Of a DNA stretch of 64,000 nucleotides, positions 1-12,633 are shown piece after piece. The stretch covers positions 1,488,001 through 1,552,000 of the forward strand of contig JANATF010000005.1 of the NCBI GenBank assembly GCA_029449245.1, written 5' to 3'. Made by a program: the position numbers and the translations under genes. The stretch comes from Mortierella alpina. Taxonomy: Eukaryota; Mortierellomycota; Mortierellomycetes; Mortierellales; Mortierellaceae. Position 1 is the stretch's first letter. Each line of letters starts with the position of its first letter. The notes under the pieces are model-generated. The model saw nothing but the letters and a program-made list of their open reading frames with translations, was not told the DNA's origin and did not search any database.

Positions 1-33
1 ATCGAGATCTCTTGATTCAACCGCACAGGATCA

Positions 34-1950
34 ATGCTTCTGTCGAACATAGCAAGGAGAGCTGCCCCATTGAGGGCAGGTGCCAGGATCGCATGGAGAG
101 CTGCAGTTCTACCATCCGTCAGGACAACTCGTTTATTCTCGTACCAGAAGAATTCTGATCTCAATGAGACTGCAGCACACAGCGACGTTCAGCGTGACAG
201 TGGAGGGACAAAGTCATCATCCGCTCAGACAGCAGAGGTATCAGAGAGCGCTGCCTCTGAGGCGCCTAATCATCCACCCAAGGAGGAATTGACACCTCTT
301 GCCAAGCATATCCGAGATTCTATCAAGGTAAAGAGGACTCGGCATTTCTTTATCGTCTGATCCCTCGGATAGTGTTTTGTCATCTCTAATCGATGGTGCA
401 CTTTATCACTCTGCGACATCAGATCCAAGGCCCCATGTCTGTAGCACACTTCATGCGACAGGTTCTTGTCAATCCATTGAGCGGGTACTACATGAAAGGA
501 GACGTGTTTGGCACTGAAGGCGACTTTATTACTTCGCCCGAAATCAGCCAGATGTTTGGAGAGGTAAGCACTGGCACTGGCATAGCACTGGCACTGGCAC
601 ACCGTCTTTACATAACGAGCCTTTTCATGGATCACGTATTGACACGACGTATCGTCGTTCTTTTCTGGACATGTAGCTACTAGGTATTTGGTTTCTGGTC
701 CAGTGGCAAAACATTGGCAAGCCATCTAAAATCCAGCTCGTGGAACTGGGGCCAGGACGCGGAACATTAATGATGGATATGCTCCGAGCTGCATCCCGGT
801 TTAAAGAATTCAGGAAGGCCATCTCAGGAGTGCACTTGATCGAGGCCAGTCCGGGACTCCGAAAGGTCCAGCGCCAGCAGCTCTGCGGGATCCCCATTTC
901 AGAGGAACAGATCGGAGGCGGCGCAAGCCTTGAAGGGATTACGTCTGCGGTGAGGCCAGATGGTCTTGAGATCTCGTGGCATGACGTCTTTGATGATCTC
1001 CCTGGTGAATGCTCTTTGGTAGTTGCGCACGAGTTCTTTGATGCGCTCCCAATCTACAAATTTGAGAGGACAGAGGAAGGATGGCGTGAGCTGGTGGTGG
1101 ATCTGGAGGAGGACTTGTCCAGCCCATACCACTTCCGTTTCGTCCTTGCACCGGGCCCGACGCAGGCTTCTAGAGCGTTTGCGGAGCATCCAGCCTATGA
1201 TCACTTTAAGCCTGGCGACAGGATTGAACTCTCGCCTGATTCTTTTAGGGTCGCCAACGAAATGGCAAAGCATATGAACAAACATGGAGGATCGGCCTTA
1301 ATTGTGGATTATGGAAAGGACTACATCCAAGGCGACACGCTGCGCGTAAGTCAAAGTTCGAGACCGAGTTTGATACAGCAATTTTTCACGCCATGCTCTG
1401 GTGTCGAACAAGAACAGCAAAGCAACAGTGAGAATTGGTATTAATAATCGTACCTCTTTGATCACGTAGGGTATTCACAAGCACAAATTCACACATATCC
1501 TCACAGAGCCAGGAAAGGTGGATCTGAGTGCAGATGTCGACTTTCAGTATCTCAAGCAAGCAACAGAGGATCTCGGTAACAAGGGATTCAAAAGGAGGAC
1601 AGGCTGTTCAGGTGTGTCATTGCCTTTAATATGGAATCTTGTTAACGTCCCGATGTTTCGCTCTTTTTTTTTCTTTCTTTGTTGTAGTCGATTGCCATGG
1701 TTCGGTGACACAGGCACACTTGCTCCACTCTCTCGGTATTGGCGCGCGCCTCAACATGCTGCTGACAAAGGCTGCTGCCCACCGTCGAGAAACCCTCATT
1801 AGCTCTTATCACCGATTGGTCGATCCCAAGGAAATGGGCAATGTGTACAGAGTTATGGCCATGACGCCTCGCGGATCTCCTACACCTATTGCATTTGAGC
1901 CTCTGCAGCCAGCACCCCCCTCAGAACCATCATCAGCAAAATCTCAATAA
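34..1950 (+). CDS. NDUFAF7: NDUFAF7-like mitochondrial protein arginine methyltransferase
   Basis: Five exons (34-327, 423-563, 677-1345, 1470-1611, 1688-1950) join in frame to about 502 residues. The N-terminus is Arg/Ala-rich with few acids, as in a mitochondrial presequence. The conserved core has GDFITSPEISQMFGE, then the SAM-binding motif ELGPGRG at about residues 168-174, and VTQ..HLLHSLGIGAR near the C-terminus, all typical of the NDUFAF7/MidA (DUF185) family. In the family this enzyme dimethylates an arginine of the NDUFS2 subunit during early complex I assembly in the matrix. Length fits the family. The TAA stop overlaps an AATAAA hexamer. The start is the first ATG near the window edge, so an upstream exon cannot be excluded. 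Confidence 0.9.
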
Positions 1951-2000
1951 AGTATGAAGCTATTATATATGTGTATTGTCTCGTTGTTGAGTCTTACACA

Positions 2001-2034
2001 GAGAGAGAGCGAGAGAGTGAGAGAGAGAGAGAGA
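2001..2034. repeat. GA dinucleotide microsatellite
   Basis: About 34 bp of GA repeats with two interruptions in the convergent 3' region between NDUFAF7 and RSC9. Confidence 0.85.
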
Positions 2035-2154
2035 AAGGAAGCAGGCTGTAAAAGAAAAAAAAAGAAAATACTGGCAAAGAACTGAACCAAATGAGCAAAG
2101 TGCCGGATCTCTTGCGTTTCTCCCTTTGGGTGTTCTGTGTAAAATGTTTTACAC

Positions 2155-4043
2155 TTAACCCACTCTCAGGAAGGTGAGAATGTCTACGATATAAGCCGCC
2201 ATTCGAGGGAACTCGCCCATGATCCTTGCCAAGTTTTCTTCGTAGGGCAGGAACAGCTTTTGGTTTCTCTTTTGCCTCGAAAGATTCCTGAGAATGAAGA
2301 CTGCTGTCAAGGGAATTCCCGCAAGCTCACGTCCGGGCACCTCAAGCACGTTCGGACGCATGTCGAACCATCGAGGTCGGTTCGAGAATGGCTTGACTGA
2401 AGGGGTGAGTGGGAAATGGGTCTTGAGATGCTTGATAACCTGCTGACGATCATGCGTCGGGGTCGTGAAGCGTCGGCAGCTGAGCCATTGGCAGGTGTAA
2501 AGACCCATTCCGGGCGATATGTGCTCCTGAACAGCATGCTGGAACAACTCTTCCTCCGTCGATACAACAGTCTGACAACCGATCCAGCGGCACATTATCC
2601 TGTCATCGGCTAAAGTAAAGCATGAAAGACAATTGTGATTTAAGTAACCCAAACACCAGCTAAAGAGGAGAATGATGCGCATCAAAGAAAAAAGAAAGAC
2701 TTACCACCGCTAAAGTCGATCCAATGCTTCTTAGCAATTCCTTTGATGACTTGCACCGGTTGCATTCCCTCGCCAGGAGTGATATAGCTCGTCTCCATCT
2801 TTGGGAATCCGACTCGCGACACCGTTACCAAGTCTGGAGAACGCAGCATAGGTCCGTGCACCAAGAACTTTGTCTGGTAAAGCTTGAAAAGCTCCGATTC
2901 GTAAATGTATGAATTTGGACTGCTCTCAAAGTTGGACTGCAGCCTAGTGCACCGTTGAAAAAACGAGTACATCAAACGTCAATCATTCGTCGCAAGAATA
3001 GATTTGAGCTCGGTGAATCATCCTTATCCATAAAGTCATAACTTTTCTTACCAGTGAAGGGCACGATAGGGCTCGTGCAGGATCTGTTGCGCAGGGTCGA
3101 CGGTGACGGGGGGTGGCAAAGATTTGGGGCTACCCCAAGGCAAGAACCGGACAAGGGCCGAGACAATATTTCCAGGAAAGTTCTTGGCGATCTGGACCGC
3201 GGTATCACCGTGGAAGCTCGAGAACTGATAAAGATAATCCAGGGTGGCGCCAATCAGTTCCTCATCCTGGATCAACAACAACTGCGATATCCTCTCAATA
3301 ATCTCCGGATCAATGTCGCTAAGAATCTTTTCGTTGTGCTCGTTCGCGGCCAGGCGAGTCAGGGCCCGCAAGCTGCCTAGGATCAAAGCCTTATCGCTTG
3401 TCTGCAGCAACTTGTGAAGTTCTCTGAGGTAAAGGTCGAATTTCGACCGCAGGGTGATATGAATGCTCAAAGACTCCAGAGTATCCAAACAATAGATCCG
3501 GAGTTCATCCAACTGTGTCGAAGAAGGCATTGAAAGTCCTTGCTGGAGCATTTTCCGGAATGTGGAGTGCTCCGTCAGAATGATGGCGTTGTGGTCGAGA
3601 AAGGAGAGGTTGCGAAGAATGTGGAATACTTGAAGAACACGCTCCATGTTGTGAGTGTCGCACATGATCAGCACGTCCTCGTCCAGAAGGTCCTCGATAT
3701 CTCTAAGTTCAAGTGTCGACCACCAGTCAAAGAAGGGCTGGGCAAAGGACAGCAGCTCGTTCATGAGTCCAGGAATCATGTTTAGTGAGAACTCGTTCCA
3801 CTCAAATGACAGAGAGATCAGTCGGCTGAACGCCCAGTCAATCTCGTTTGGCAGCTCTGATTTGAGAGCCAGAAGGATCCTGTTCTGGTGTCCGCCGTCA
3901 ATATAGTATCCTTCCAAGAAGTTGGACGGTCGCTGACTTTGCGCTGCAACGGCTGCTGAGGCGGCTGGGTTAGTTTGCTGTGCAGGAGGCATGGGCTGAG
4001 GGATAGGCTGTTGTGGTATTGCCTGCTGCTGATGCTGGTGTAT

Positions 4044-4076
<33 letters not shown>

Positions 4077-4862
4077 AAGCTGTTTCATATGGGCTGTCAT
4101 GTAAGGACCACGCTGTTTTGGGGGCGGCGCTTGTGATGCTGATCAAAGAAGTGAAGGGTAAAGTCAGAAGAAGAATAATCAAGTATTGATATGATAGTAC
4201 TCAAAGCCGTGTCAATTAACCACTCAGTATGATGAACGCATTCAAGACTCTAACCTTCTCTGGACCGGGAAATGTTGGACTCAACCGACTCGAATTTGTT
4301 CACAGGCACTTCCTTGCCGAAAAAATCCTCCTGCTCAAAGAGCTCCAGGTTCTTGACGTAAACACTCTTCATCACATACGCGCTATTAGTGCAGGTCGGT
4401 GGGAAATTGAAGGGCAATGTGATCCGTTTCCATCCTCGCTCAGCTGTGACCTATTAAAACCCGCGCAAGATCGTCAAGATAATTCACAATATCTTGGTCA
4501 GTGCCACCAATGCATGCAAGGTTGAAAAACGACAAGGGGAGGAACAAGACAAGCATAGCAGAGCGCGTTATATCCTGTGAATTACCTTTTCGCAGCCTCC
4601 ATGGGCTGTTACCAGCTTGTAAACCTTGAGCAAGTCAAGTCGCTGCGAACCCAGCACAGGTTCCCGATTGAGCACGGTTCTGCAAACATGAAAAGGAATG
4701 GCCGATGAGTAAAACGGGTTGCTTTCAAGTTTGGATTGCGGGAAGAGAGTTTGTGAATCAATGTGCCTGAGTTGTTTACCCATGCTTCTGATGGAAGGCC
4801 TCCAGTCTGGCCATAAACCGATTGTACTCCTCCGTGTAGTCAATGGTTCCCTCTCGTCGCAT
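2155..4862 (-). CDS. RSC9: RSC9/ARID2-like subunit of a SWI/SNF-family chromatin remodeller
   Basis: Six exons on the minus strand (4862-4780, 4679-4586, 4450-4255, 4138-3052, 2943-2705, 2609-2155) give about 717 residues. An ARID DNA-binding domain occupies roughly residues 10-105 (PVLGSQRLDLLKVYKLV, then GGCEKV). A poly-Gln tract follows at about 144-155, then a long helical region as in Rsc9. An RFX-type winged-helix-like segment starts at W487 (WLQSNFESS...ELFKLYQ), and C2H2-like Cys/His pairs lie at about 573-632. ARID plus RFX-like plus zinc-finger order is characteristic of the ARID2/BAF200/Rsc9 subunit of RSC/PBAF remodellers. ATG 4862 follows an in-frame TGA. It is divergent from the RED gene, 178 bp away. 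Confidence 0.88.
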
Positions 4863-5040
4863 GATGTCCAAGTGGTGTCAAGGTGTTTGACCAAAACGAG
4901 GCAAATGTTGGCAAAACCCCCTACAGTAGCGTGAAGGCCTGACCTACGTCACCGAAAGGAGGAAAGGAGGAATTCGGACGCCATCGTCGTTTTCTATAAG
5001 TCAACGTCGAGCCAAGCATCACCTCACTCACGGTTGCACA
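4863..5040. promoter_or_regulatory. Compact divergent promoter between RSC9 and RED
   Basis: Only 178 bp separate the two start codons, so both promoters and both 5' UTRs lie here. No clear TATA box is visible. Shared bidirectional control of a chromatin-remodelling subunit and a splicing factor is inferred from the arrangement only. Confidence 0.5.
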
Positions 5041-7175
5041 ATGTCGAATCCGATGCCCCCACCCGAGTTCAAGGCACCGGCAGAGAAGAAGGACGAAAAG
5101 GTCACAGGGTAAAGCACTCATCAAGTTGCTGCCAATCAACATGGGAAGCATGAACGACCACTAACTTTTTTTTTATATTCCCACCCAGGTTGAGTCAGGA
5201 TGATTTTAGAAAGCTTTTAGCAACACCGCGTGCGGTACCAGGAGGCCCAGGCGGGATCGGTGGGTCTTTTTCAGGAGGTGGTATGAGGGCGCTTGGTATG
5301 GCTAACAGGACTGCTCGTGCTCCAGTACCTCAGACACCGCGATCGTCTGATGATAGCGGCGGATCACACAAGCACAAGCACAGAAAGCCATCACAAAAGA
5401 ACCCAGCTAAGGACACCTCTGGAGGGACACTAAAATACAGAGACAGAGCCACGGAGCGCAGGCAAGGTGTCAACCCCGACTACGTGGAGACCGAACAGAT
5501 CCTTTCGACTTTGGAAGGCGCTGCAGCCGATGTAGCCCCGGAGGTGCTTTACGAGCAGTCCAAGTTTTTGGGAGGAGACAGAGAGCATACACACTTGGTC
5601 AAGGGTTTGGATTTCGCGCTTCTGAACAAGGTGCGGCAGGAAGATGTGGAAAAGGACCCTGAGACTGCAGATCTGGACACCGTTTTCGAGACGGTACAAC
5701 AATCGGCAAAGCCAGAAAAGAGCTCAGCCTTGGTGGTAGAAGACGAGAAGCCCGAGATGAACAGCACCCTGGCAAGCAACATTTACAAGTACGCAATTGA
5801 GGAAGCGGGCAAGAAACCACCACGGATCAACGAGATGTTTATCCCTGGCAGGACTGTGTTTGTTTTTGAGGTCCCTGTCACATCCAAGAGCAAAAAATCC
5901 AAAGCAGGCGTCGCCGAGGACCACAACCCATTTGTAGTTCCCACAACAGTCGTCAGGAGCAGAGCTGATGTTGACCAAAACCAAGCGGGCATCGTTGAGA
6001 ACCCCGAGTCGGACATGGTGATGAAGAAGGTTATGAGTGTATTGACGGCGATTCGCACAGGAGAGCGCAAGGTCGGCGACAGCGAAGCCGAGCTGAAGGC
6101 AAAGAAAAAGGCGGCAGCGGCAGCAGCGGCCAAGGCAGCAGCGGCCAGGTTACAGGATGAAGAAGTCTTGCCAATGGTAGAGCCGGACGTGGACGGGGAT
6201 GATATTTTTGCCGATGCTGGACGTGATTACGTTGTTGAAGCTGGGCACGGAGAAGGAGCCTCGGTATCAGAAAGCGCAATGGATATTGACGGAGATGAGC
6301 AAGGGCCTCTGGTGGGTCCTGCTCGACCGGATGACATCGACATGAGTCACTACTTTCCGGATGAAAGCGATGAGGATCAGGAGGGTGAGCAGGAAGACGA
6401 ACAGGAAGACGAAGGAACGACCCAGATCACGCACGCGTCCTCACAAGAAGGCACCGTGGACACTGAGGCACCTGTGCTGGGGCCATCACGGCCGAGCGAT
6501 ACAGATATGACTGGGTACTTTGACGAGGAGAGTGACCAAGAAGGAATCGCCGGTAGTGGGGAGGAGGATGATGTTGCAGATAAGAGCAAGGGCGATGTCG
6601 AGGCTGTCAGGACGAGTCAGAATGTACCGCCTCCTCCGGAAAACACAGCACCACTTAACGAGATGGCTTTACCGCGTCGGAAACCGAGGCTCGAGGACAT
6701 TGAGGTGGATGAGGATGCTGACTATTACTCATCCTATGGCCTAGGAATGGGTGGTCGGGCATTTACGAGCACAGCATACGACTCTGACGATGATGAAGCG
6801 GGTGAGGGTGACGGACAGACGATCCTGATCGATAAGGGCACGCACAAGAACAAGCGCGCTCAACTCGGACGATTCGATTTTGACACGGAAGAAGGATTTA
6901 ATCGCTACAAGGACACGGTCGAGGTCATTCCGAAGACCTCGTTTCAGTACGGCGTAAAGATGAGTGACGGACGCAAGACTGGCAAATGGGAAGACGGGAA
7001 AGGCAAGGGATTGTCCAAAGACGAGAAGCTAGACCGCGACTGGCAGCGGATCAGTCGATTAATGGAGAAGAACAGTGGGTCTGGGAGTGGTGGACAAAAG
7101 TCCAAGGCGCGGCCAGACGAAGGCGCATCGGGCTCTGGCGATAATAGGAGTAAGCGACGAAAGAACAATCGGTGA
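5041..7175 (+). CDS. IK: RED/IK (SMU-2) spliceosome-associated protein
   Basis: Exon 1 (5041-5108) joins exon 2 (5189-7175) at a phase-2 intron to give about 684 residues. The N-terminal RED domain is clear: LSQDDFRKLLATPRA, YRDRATERRQGVNPDY, then SKFLGGDREHTHLVKGLDFALL. The middle is acidic and low complexity. The C-terminal RED_C block carries FDFDTEEGFNRYKDTVEVIPK and ends in a basic tail. RED is a component of the spliceosomal B complex that works with SMU1 in the human and worm systems. Length is somewhat above human IK because of the acidic middle. The very short first exon supplies the starting Met. Confidence 0.92.
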
Positions 7176-7823
7176 GAGGAAAGACCTTCTAGTTTCGGCT
7201 GCGAGATTGAGCTTTTAAATCATACCAATGCACATTTGTACAACATATATTCCTCTTGAACGGCTACTTTGCCATGCACCAGGCACAATCCACTAGTTGG
7301 CAAGGATTGATGCATGCGCTCGTCGTGTTCGGCTGTGCGATAGGTGAGACATATTGTGTACATTGACCTGCATGACATCGGGCAGCCAGGAAGACAGATG
7401 CCGGTGGGGCGGGCGACGGGAGTCGGCTCCTCAGCAATAAGCTGCTGCATGTCGTTGGATACCCTTGTCCAAATGCTGCTATTTCGTAAGGCTCCCCGGT
7501 GGTGGCCGGAAAAGGCTGAGCCGTGTGCGAGCTGGCCGCGGGTGTTGAGTGAAACAGCCGCGTCTCAATCGTATCATATCATGGGAGAAAAGCTGCCTTA
7601 TAAAAAACCCCGTGTGAGACTGGATATCGGTTTGCCTTCTTTTTCTTCTTTTCCACCTCTCCACCACTTGACGCCCTTCCTCCCACGTTCTCACTCTCTC
7701 ATTCTACTGCCGATCCCATTACCCTTCTCTCACACAACTTGCATTCCTCGCAGCATTGCCAGTTACACCTTCACATCCAACTTTCATTTCTTGTCTCTGC
7801 TATCTGCCTTACATATCCCCTCA
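7176..7823. other. Intergenic region RED-PFK, PFK promoter
   Basis: No gene seen in 648 bp. The right half is the PFK promoter: a TATA-like box at 7599-7605, then a strongly pyrimidine-rich stretch (about 7630-7790) before the ATG, as is common in highly expressed fungal genes. Confidence 0.6.
7599..7605 (+). promoter_or_regulatory. TATA-like box of the phosphofructokinase gene
   Basis: TATAAAA sits 219-225 nt upstream of the PFK ATG and directly before a CT-rich leader. This fits a TATA box with a long pyrimidine-rich 5' UTR. Assigned by sequence and position only. Confidence 0.5.
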
Positions 7824-10800
7824 ATGGACGACCAGCAGCAAGACACGGTCGCGCTCGACCACATCGCCAACCTGATTTTGACTGCACCCACGAAGGAGAC
7901 CTATCACGCTTCTGTCGCTTGGCTTGAGCAGCTCGGCTTCAAGGCCATCATGACCGAGTCCTCGGCCCAAAGTACCGCCACATGGCTGCAGCTCTTCTCG
8001 TCCTCTGCCTCGATTCACGATGTCTCGCTTAAGATCGTCTATTCTGCCTCGGGCGTACGCAAGCTTGCCAACTCAAGCAAGATGGACTGGCGTAGCTTGC
8101 CTGCGATCGCCACTGTCATCACAAATACACTGCCGGTAAGATTAAAAAAGATGAGCTAGCTGGTGATGTCAGGATGCGCAGGATATTTATCAAAAGAGCC
8201 TTCGGGAACACATCCGCTTGAGCAAAATCGTTGCAGTACACGACGCAGGCTTGATCTGCAGACAATGAACGCCCTTTGGGTTGAATGGAAACAGCTGGAC
8301 AGGCCATATCGTGGATCGTGTTTTTTTTCGTTTTTCTTTTATCTTTCACTGACTGTCACTTTTTTTTTTTGGCTGAGAGCAATTTCTTATCTTCTTGATG
8401 TATGCTATATCAATGTCTGCGCTGGTGCCAGGCGATACGGACTGGCTGAACTGTGTCAATTTTTATCTGTGGGGGGAACTTCAATTGTTGATATCGATTC
8501 ACAGAGCAAAACCATCGACGCCTTTTCTAACACGACGGACCCTTATTCTTCATACGTAGGCAATTGAAAGGCTATTTGCTAGCATGCCCTGGGCCTATCA
8601 GCGCTACACCGTCCCAGCCAAGGACTCTAAGGATCCTACCGAGTTCTCTGCAATCTACACGCACGATCCCATGAACAACCTCATTATCTTCACCGACCAA
8701 CCCAATCCATTTGATTCCCAGCGACATACCGAGGTCAAGGAGGTGACCTCCGCAGAATCCGGGCAAACACTGGCCACCCTGCCAGAGCCCGTAGGAAGGC
8801 GACGCAAAATCGCCATCTTGACTTCGGGGGGCGACGCGCCTGGAATGAACGCAGCTGTCCGTGGAGTAGTCAGAGCATCGATCATGAGGGGCTGTGATGC
8901 CTATGCTGTCCATGAAGGTTACCAAGGTAGCAAAACGTGGCAGCTCTGCTTCATTACCTCGGGTTTGAAAACTGCAGTGATTTTATGTATACTGACAACC
9001 TGCTTCCTGATGCCTAGGTCTTGTTGACGGTGGGAAGATGATCAGAAAGATGAATTGGGATGACGTCCAAGGCTATTTGAGCACAGGCGGTACTGTTATT
9101 GGCACGGCTCGTTGCAAGGCATTCCGTGAGCGACCTGGACGCCTTTTGGCCGCTAAAAATCTGGTCAAGGAGGGAATCGATGCCCTCATTGTCTGCGGAG
9201 GAGATGGCTCTTTGACAGGTGCAGACCTCTTTCGTGCCGAATGGCCCAGTCTGTTGCAGGAGCTCGTTGAGACTGGGGAGCTGACGAAGGAGGAAGTCGG
9301 TCCTTTTGCGCATTTGAACATCGTGGGTCTGGTTGGATCGATCGACAATGATATGTCATCGACCGATATCACGATCGGCGCTGTCACTTGTCTTCATCGC
9401 ATCTGCGAAAGCATCGATTCCATCTCCAGCACTGCCTCCAGTCACTCGCGTGCGTTCGTGGTCGAAGTCATGGGACGTCACTGTGGTTGGCTGGCATTGA
9501 TGGCCGGTATCGCTACAGGTGCCGATTTTATCTTCATTCCTGAGAGACCCCCATCCGGAGATGATTGGGAGGAAAACATGTGTGCCGAGATTAAGAGACA
9601 TCGTGATCTGGGCAAGCGAAAGACAATTGTCATTGTCTGCGAAGGAGCTATTGATAGCAATCTCAAGCCCATCACCGCCAAGGATTTGATGGACCTCCTT
9701 ACAGATCGCCTCCACTTGGATACTCGTATGACAATCCTGGGACACGTCCAGCGTGGAGGAACACCTTGTGCTTTCGACCGCAACCTCGCGACTATGCAAG
9801 GAGTGGAGGCCGTTGAAGCCGTCCTGGCCAGCAAACCCGACATCCCAAGTCCTATGATTGGCATGAACGAAAACAGGATTACAAGAACCGACCTGATGAA
9901 GGCTGTTGCACTCGTAAGTGTCGCTGACTGATGCTTGTCTCGGCCTCTAAACGTTAGATTGACCTCGTGCTCGCTATTGACTTCTGTTTCCGCATTTTCA
10001 TTACTCGCTGATATTAGACTGGTGAGGTTGCCAAAGCCATTGCTCGCAAGGATTTCATTGGCGCGATGGACCTCCGTGATCCCGCATTCAACCAGCAATA
10101 CGAGCAATTCATGGCAACAACTCTGTCCAGCACGCACGACCACTGCTTCGAAGACACCGAGAAGAAGAAGGAGCGTTCGTTGAGAATTGGTATTGTCAAT
10201 GTCGGTGCCCCCGCAGGAGGCATGAACGCAGCCGTTCGTGGAGCAGTTCGCTATGCTCGCAACCGGGGTCACATTCCCTTAGGTATCCACAACGGTTTCC
10301 CTGGTCTTATGGCTGGCCAGATCAAGGAACTCCAGTGGATGGATGTTGATGGCTGGATGGCCCATGGAGGAAGCGAGCTTGGAACCAACCGTGACCAGCC
10401 CTCGCTTGATATGGGCATGGTGTCTTACCAGCTTCAGAAGTTCAACATCCAGAGTTTGATCTTGATTGGAGGATTCGAGGCATATACAGCCTGCCTCGAG
10501 ATGTACAATGCTCGACACTTATACCCAGCCTTCTGTATGCCAATGGTGCACATTCCAGCAACGATCAGCAACAATGTTCCGGGGACAGATTACAGCCTGG
10601 GGTGCGACACCAGTCTTAACGCCATCATGGGGTCCTGTGATGCCATCAAGCAGAGTGCCACGGCCAGCAGAAAACGTGTCTTTGTTGTCGAGGTGCACGG
10701 AGGCAAGTCAGGGTTCTTGGCTGTCATGTCTGGCCTTGCTGTGGGGGCGACGTCCGTGTATATTCCTGAGGAAGGCATTAATTTGACGCGTCTGCAAAAG

Positions 10801-11304
10801 GATGTTCGCCATCTCTGCCAAAGGTATGCTGAGGATGCTGAGGGTAAGTCGCAGGGACGCGTAATCATTCGGTCCGAGGCTGCCTCCAAAACCTACAGCA
10901 CGGATATTGTCTCAGCCATCATCAAGGAAGAGGGACACCAGCAATTCGACTCGCGTACAGCCATTCTTGGCCATATTCAGCAGGGCGGCTCTCCATCGCC
11001 TCTGGACCGCATTAGGGCTATGCGTCTGGCTGTCAGCGCGGTCGACTTCTTGGAAGAGCACGCTTGCGGCCTCTCGTCCTCGTCCTCGGTTGCGTCTAAC
11101 GTGTCAGCAGCCGGACCAGCAGTTTACAACAAGGACCCAGATAGCATTGCTGTGGCTGGTATTCACGGCAGCGGTGTCAGCTTCACCAGCGTCGATGCGC
11201 TTTTGAAACACACTGATATGAAGAACCGTAAGCCGGTGCAGAGCTGGTGGATGGACTACAAGCGCACTGGCAACTTGCTGGCGCGGAGGAACGATCTTAT
11301 ATAG
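7824..11304 (+). CDS. PFK1: ATP-dependent 6-phosphofructokinase, fungal two-domain type
   Basis: Four exons (7824-8135, 8560-8926, 9018-9913, 10018-11304) encode about 953 residues. An N-terminal glyoxalase-like extension (about 1-180), typical of fungal subunits, precedes two tandem PFK halves. The catalytic half has [10 protein letters not shown] (about 192-201), CGGDGS (ends about 291) and GSIDND with the catalytic Asp pair at about 336/338. The C-terminal half starts near [15 protein letters not shown] (about 586-600) and has diverged residues, as expected for the allosteric half. It phosphorylates fructose 6-phosphate in cytosolic glycolysis. Intron 1 is 424 nt with several poly-T runs. 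An AATAAA at 11343 lies just downstream. Confidence 0.96.
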
Positions 11305-11342
11305 AAAAAGTATGATAAGTCAGTACATTGCCCAGAATACAC

Positions 11343-11348
11343 AATAAA
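11343..11348 (+). terminator. Poly(A) signal of PFK
   Basis: AATAAA lies 39 nt after the PFK stop codon. SUMO begins 158 nt further on the same strand, so this signal must separate two closely spaced transcripts. Confidence 0.6.
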
Positions 11349-11505
11349 CCCGTTGTGCGGGCTCGTTGCCCAGTTGCCAGCAGGCGTTCTGAAAAGTGGC
11401 TTGTGATAAACCCTTAAGATGTGGACCTTTGCCTTGTGCTTTGAAGTTGAACACTTTGATTCTCTTCTTTTACAACAATCCACCAACTTATTCATCATTC
11501 ACACA

Positions 11506-12322
11506 ATGGGCGAAGAAGCCGAGAAGAAACCTGATACCGGAGCAGTGGAGCACATCAACCTCAAGGTCGTTGGACAGGTAAAGCCCTATCAGCTGTGCAT
11601 CGTCGATGCGTGGTCGTTAGCGTTCATTTCATCTTGGCGTATGGCTTGGACATGAAGCAACGCTTGCCATTGCAGCAATCAGGAGAGCTAGCCATGTGCA
11701 CACCGTCAATGAGGACTATTAGACTATGCGTTTTTCAATGAAAAAAAGGGCTGGGTATAACTTCAGCAGAATGGCCGTGATCTGTTGTTTGCCAGGAACT
11801 TTGGTGGCAAACCCGCCTCTAGTAGCAAACCCACACAATAGTTATCAAGTATTTTCGAAACTGAGGCCAATGCCGACCATGCTGACCTGCCATACGCTTT
11901 CCTTCTTCTGTCACAATGCTCTTTGTAGGACCAATCTGAGGTGTTCTTCAAGATTAAGCGCTCAACGCAGCTTAAGAAGTTGATGGATGCCTACTGCGAA
12001 CGTCAGGGAAAAACTGCCGCCAGTGTTCGATTCCTCTATGATGGCGAAAGAATCCAGCCTACCAACACCCCTAACGAGGTAGGACTACGTTCAGCGCGGA
12101 CCTAGAGTACTGGAACAACAGTGCGCAGGGCTCAGGATGTGGTCACTGTTCTCATATCGCACTAACATGCGTGAGATTAGGCTTATTGAACAAGACCTAG
12201 TGACTACGGCAACAACAGACTAACGCCGCTCGTCTTTCTTTTTTCGCTCGCTGGGATAGCTGGAGATGGAAGATGGAGACTCGATCGACGTCATGGTAGA
12301 ACAGGTTGGAGGATCTCTCTGA
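11506..12322 (+). CDS. SMT3: SUMO (Smt3) precursor
   Basis: Three exons (11506-11577, 11929-12078, 12260-12322) give a 94-residue ubiquitin-like protein. The short acidic N-tail leads to HINLKVVGQ, then SEVFFKIKRSTQLKKLM, CERQG, VRFLYDGERI and EMEDGDSIDVMVEQ, all classic SUMO sequence. The C-terminus is Gly91-Gly92 followed by Ser-Leu, so a Ulp-type protease must remove two residues to expose the conjugating diglycine. The role is lysine modification of nuclear proteins through the E1/Ubc9 pathway. Introns of 351 and 181 nt are much longer than the exons. All joins are phase 0. Confidence 0.97.
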
Positions 12323-12633
12323 ACGTGTGTACGTTATCCGGTCCGCTTATCCAGAAACCGATGCTCGTGGCTATCTCCCTGCTTCCCACCGTGGGCAGCA
12401 ATTATCAGCGCCATTGAATGTCGTGCAAAGGAGTGCCCCTACTTTCTTTTGTTTTCTTTTGTTTTCTCTCACAACGACAGCTGGACACCTGAATAAAAGT
12501 CCTTTCTAAAGGAGGTTTAAAGCAAGCGTTCGTGTGGTGGCCAAGTCCATAGGTCGGACTGTCGAATTGACATATATTACTGGAGGGGGGCGATTCTCCA
12601 CTCTTTTGCTTTGTCTCCTCTATTCACCTAGCA
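12323..12633. other. Intergenic region SUMO-FRA10AC1
   Basis: 311 bp with no recognisable gene. It holds the SUMO 3' UTR (AATAAA-like GAATAAAAG near 12491) and the short promoter of the next gene. Confidence 0.5.
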
